From NCBI RefSeq assembly GCF_002901995.1, contig NZ_PPQN01000042.1, positions 23,449 to 87,448 on the forward strand: a stretch of DNA of 64,000 nt, read 5' to 3'. The stretch comes from Staphylococcus coagulans. GTDB taxonomy: Bacteria > Bacillota > Bacilli > Staphylococcales > Staphylococcaceae. The notes under the pieces were generated by a model. That model made no database searches. It saw only the letters and a program-made list of their open reading frames with translations, and was not told the origin of the DNA. A program made the position numbers and the translations under genes. Of this stretch, positions 61,912-64,000 are shown piece after piece; within the stretch, counting starts at the first letter, position 1; each line of letters opens with the position of its first letter.

Positions 61912-62820
61912 ATGAGCGTATTTGTAGATAAGAATTCAAAAGTTATCGTACAAGGTATTACAGGGTCAACTGCCCTTTTCCATACTAAACAAATGTTAGA
62001 ATATGGGACACAAATCGTCGCAGGTGTAACACCAGGTAAAGGTGGACAAGTGGTCGAAGGTGTACCGGTCTATAATACAGTGGAAGAAGCTAAGAAAGAA
62101 ACAGGCGCAAACGTTTCTGTCATTTATGTACCTGCACCATTTGCTGCAGATGCTATTTTAGAGTGCGCGGATGCAGAATTAGATTTAGCTATTTGTATTA
62201 CTGAGCATATTCCTGTTATTGATATGGTTAAAGTGAAACGTTATCTTGAAGGTAGAAAAACACGTTTAATTGGACCAAACTGCCCGGGTGTCATTACATC
62301 TGATGAAACAAAAATTGGTATTATGCCAGGTTATATTCATAAAAAAGGACATGTTGGTGTTGTTTCACGTTCAGGTACATTAACTTATGAAGCTGTTCAT
62401 CAATTGACTGAAGAAGGCATCGGTCAATCTACAGCGGTAGGTATTGGCGGAGACCCAGTTAATGGTACAAACTTCATTGATGTTTTAGAAGCTTTTAATA
62501 ACGATGATGAAACAAAAGCTGTAGTAATGATTGGTGAAATTGGCGGTACTGCTGAAGAAGAAGCGGCAGAATGGATTAAAGCCAATATGACTAAACCGGT
62601 TATCGGCTTTATCGGTGGTCAAACAGCTCCTCCAGGGAAACGTATGGGACACGCAGGTGCTATTATCTCTGGTGGTAAAGGAACTGCAGAAGAAAAAATC
62701 AAAACGCTTAATGATTGTGGCGTTAAAACAGCTGCAACACCTTCTGAAATTGGTGCAACGTTAATTGAAGCAGCTAAGGAAGCTGGCATTTATGAATCAT
62801 TATTAACAGTGAAGGCATAA
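61912..62820 (+). CDS. sucD: Succinyl-CoA synthetase alpha subunit
   Basis: The CoA-binding subunit whose phosphohistidine lies in the [10 protein letters not shown] segment near residue 246. The CoA-binding [12 protein letters not shown] start and GPNCPGVI motif are also present. 302 residues. Confidence 0.98.
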   Translation: MSVFVDKNSKVIVQGITGSTALFHTKQMLEYGTQIVAGVTPGKGGQVVEGVPVYNTVEEAKKETGANVSVIYVPAPFAADAILECADAELDLAICITEHIPVIDMVKVKRYLEGRKTRLIGPNCPGVITSDETKIGIMPGYIHKKGHVGVVSRSGTLTYEAVHQLTEEGIGQSTAVGIGGDPVNGTNFIDVLEAFNNDDETKAVVMIGEIGGTAEEEAAEWIKANMTKPVIGFIGGQTAPPGKRMGHAGAIISGGKGTAEEKIKTLNDCGVKTAATPSEIGATLIEAAKEAGIYESLLTVKA

Positions 62821-62844
62821 CAGCATAACTAAAAGTTAAATATT

Positions 62845-62875
62845 AAAAAGGGTTGGCTCGCGTCAGCCCTTTTTA
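62845..62875 (+). terminator. Terminator after sucD
   Basis: AAAAAGGGTTGGC (62845-62857) pairs with GTCAGCCCTTTTT (62862-62874) using two G-U pairs; T-run included. Confidence 0.9.
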
Positions 62876-63030
62876 TGCTTGATTTATAAATGAGCCGAAT
62901 TCTTTGTGTTAAACCGCTCAATGAACAGGTATATTGAGCGCTGTTTAATAGAAATAATAAATATTTAATTCATTTTAGACATACATGGCAGGACATAAAT
63001 ACCTTATAATCTTAATGAGGTGACTAAAAG

Positions 63031-63903
63031 ATGATGAAACAACTGTTACTTTTACTATTGTATGCCGGTTTTACAACACAACAGCTTCAAAAAATATATC
63101 CTATCTTACTCGCTTTAAAAGGTAATGTCGACGGCGTTAGTAACTATCTAAATGAAATGTTAAAAATGACGTCCTCTCAAAGCATTGTGCAAAAAATTAG
63201 GCGTTTTCGTTCATTAGAAATCGATACAATAGAATCTGATTTAAAACGACATCGTATTATTCCTATAGCGATTCATGACCCTCTTTATCCTTCCCAATTA
63301 AAAGAAATTCATGACCCTCCTTTTATCCTTTTTTGTAAAGGTAATCTCCAAACATTTAAAACGATGAAACATACTCTAGCAATTGTTGGCGCAAGACGCT
63401 GTACGAACTATACGCCACAAGCACTTTCGTATTTATTTAAAGACTTAAGCGAATACTCAATCACTATTATTTCTGGCTTAGCACATGGAACCGATGCACT
63501 TGCACATCAATTTGCGCTTGACTATCATATGCATACTATTGGTATTCTTGGATTTGGTCATCATCATCATTATCCTACAAGTACATTACAGTTGCGACAA
63601 AAAATCGAAAACCAGTTTCTTACAATAAGTGAATACCCACCACACACACCTATCGCAAAATTTAGATTTCCTGAAAGAAATAGATTGATTAGCGGATTAT
63701 CTCAAGGGGTATTAATTACAGAAGCTCGGGCACGGAGTGGGGCACTCATTACCTTGGATCAAGCATTGGAACAAAATCGTAATGTTTATGTATTACCAGG
63801 TGATATTTTTAATCAGAACACAAGAGGTAATTTATTGCGTGTAAAAGAGGGGGCAGAAGTGATTTTATCCGCACAAGATATTCTTAAAGATTATAAAAAT
63901 TAA
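63031..63903 (+). CDS. dprA: DNA processing protein DprA (Smf)
   Basis: Loads RecA onto incoming single-stranded DNA during transformation. The Rossmann-like core has IVGARRCTNYTPQA, ISGLAHGTDALAH, FPERNRLISGLS and GALITLDQALEQNRNVYVLPG. The 290-residue length is short, lacking the C-terminal winged-helix domain of longer family members, as in S. aureus. Two Met codons stand in tandem (63031, 63034) after GAGGTGA. It precedes a promoter that probably serves topA in this conserved order. Confidence 0.94.
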   Translation: MMKQLLLLLLYAGFTTQQLQKIYPILLALKGNVDGVSNYLNEMLKMTSSQSIVQKIRRFRSLEIDTIESDLKRHRIIPIAIHDPLYPSQLKEIHDPPFILFCKGNLQTFKTMKHTLAIVGARRCTNYTPQALSYLFKDLSEYSITIISGLAHGTDALAHQFALDYHMHTIGILGFGHHHHYPTSTLQLRQKIENQFLTISEYPPHTPIAKFRFPERNRLISGLSQGVLITEARARSGALITLDQALEQNRNVYVLPGDIFNQNTRGNLLRVKEGAEVILSAQDILKDYKN

Positions 63904-63935
63904 ATGTTAATGCTTTGTGAAATAATTATAAAAGA

Positions 63936-63965
63936 TTGACAAATATAAAATTAACCGTTTATCAT
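63936..63965 (+). promoter_or_regulatory. Promoter of the next gene (probably topA)
   Basis: -35 TTGACA (63936-63941), 18-base spacer, -10 TATCAT (63960-63965). A ribosome site AAGGGGG lies at the very end of the window. In S. aureus topA follows dprA; the gene itself is outside. Confidence 0.6.
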
Positions 63966-64000
63966 TTATCTTTGTAAATAGAAAAAGCAAGGGGGTAACT

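Overview
The window is a low-GC Firmicute chromosome segment that reads as Staphylococcus throughout. Gene order (pyr operon - rqcH - gmk/rpoZ/coaBC/priA - def/fmt/rsmB/rlmN/stp/pknB/rsgA/rpe/thiN - rpmB - fakA - sdaA - recG - fapR/plsX/fabD/fabG/acpP - rnc/smc/ftsY/ylxM/ffh - rpsP/rimM/trmD/rplS - rbgA/rnhB - sucCD - dprA) and protein sequences such as RlmN, RqcH, RpmB and RsgA match what is known of S. aureus closely. It is probably not S. aureus: the pyrimidine operon carries pyrK-pyrD (class 1B dihydroorotate dehydrogenase), and there are species-specific insertions. A coagulase-variable animal-associated lineage is a guess only; the species cannot be fixed from this sequence.

Layout. 1-10.4 kb: pyrimidine biosynthesis operon pyrP(partial)-pyrB-pyrC-carA-carB-pyrK-pyrD-pyrF-pyrE, tightly packed and closed by a terminator. 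10.4-13.9 kb: an accessory stretch with a 29-residue hydrophobic peptide, a VOC/PhnB-like protein, a one-pass membrane coiled-coil protein and a secreted glutamyl-endopeptidase-like protease with a C-terminal wall-binding-type domain. 13.9-20.4 kb: rqcH (minus) divergent from gmk-rpoZ and coaBC-priA. 20.4-22.1 kb: a second accessory gap with a 55-residue membrane protein, a possible gene remnant and a lipoprotein. 22.1-31.3 kb: the translation, signalling and ribosome-assembly operon def-fmt-rsmB-rlmN-stp-pknB, then rsgA-rpe-thiN, facing rpmB. 31.6-37.7 kb: Asp23-like gene and fakA, then sdaAB-sdaAA-recG. 37.8-41.5 kb: fatty acid and phospholipid genes under FapR. 41.8-49.0 kb: RNase III, SMC and the signal recognition particle pathway. 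49.4-51.7 kb: S16, RimM, TrmD, L19. 52.0-57.6 kb: a minus-strand operon gtcA plus two YfhO-family membrane proteins, most likely for glycosylating a cell-envelope polymer. 57.9-64 kb: rbgA-rnhB, a small acidic protein, a MazG-like hydrolase, sucCD and dprA, ending in the promoter of the next gene.

Most of the window is conserved core genome. No CRISPR array, tRNA, rRNA, prophage or intact insertion sequence was seen. The points most worth following up are the paired YfhO paralogues with GtcA, the protease with its extra C-terminal domain, the peptide deformylase homologue that has lost catalytic and metal-binding residues, the class 1B PyrDK enzyme, two very small membrane peptides, a dispersed hairpin repeat found twice, and structured leaders before rnc and rimM. 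I saw nothing that can honestly be called a wholly new multi-gene system.
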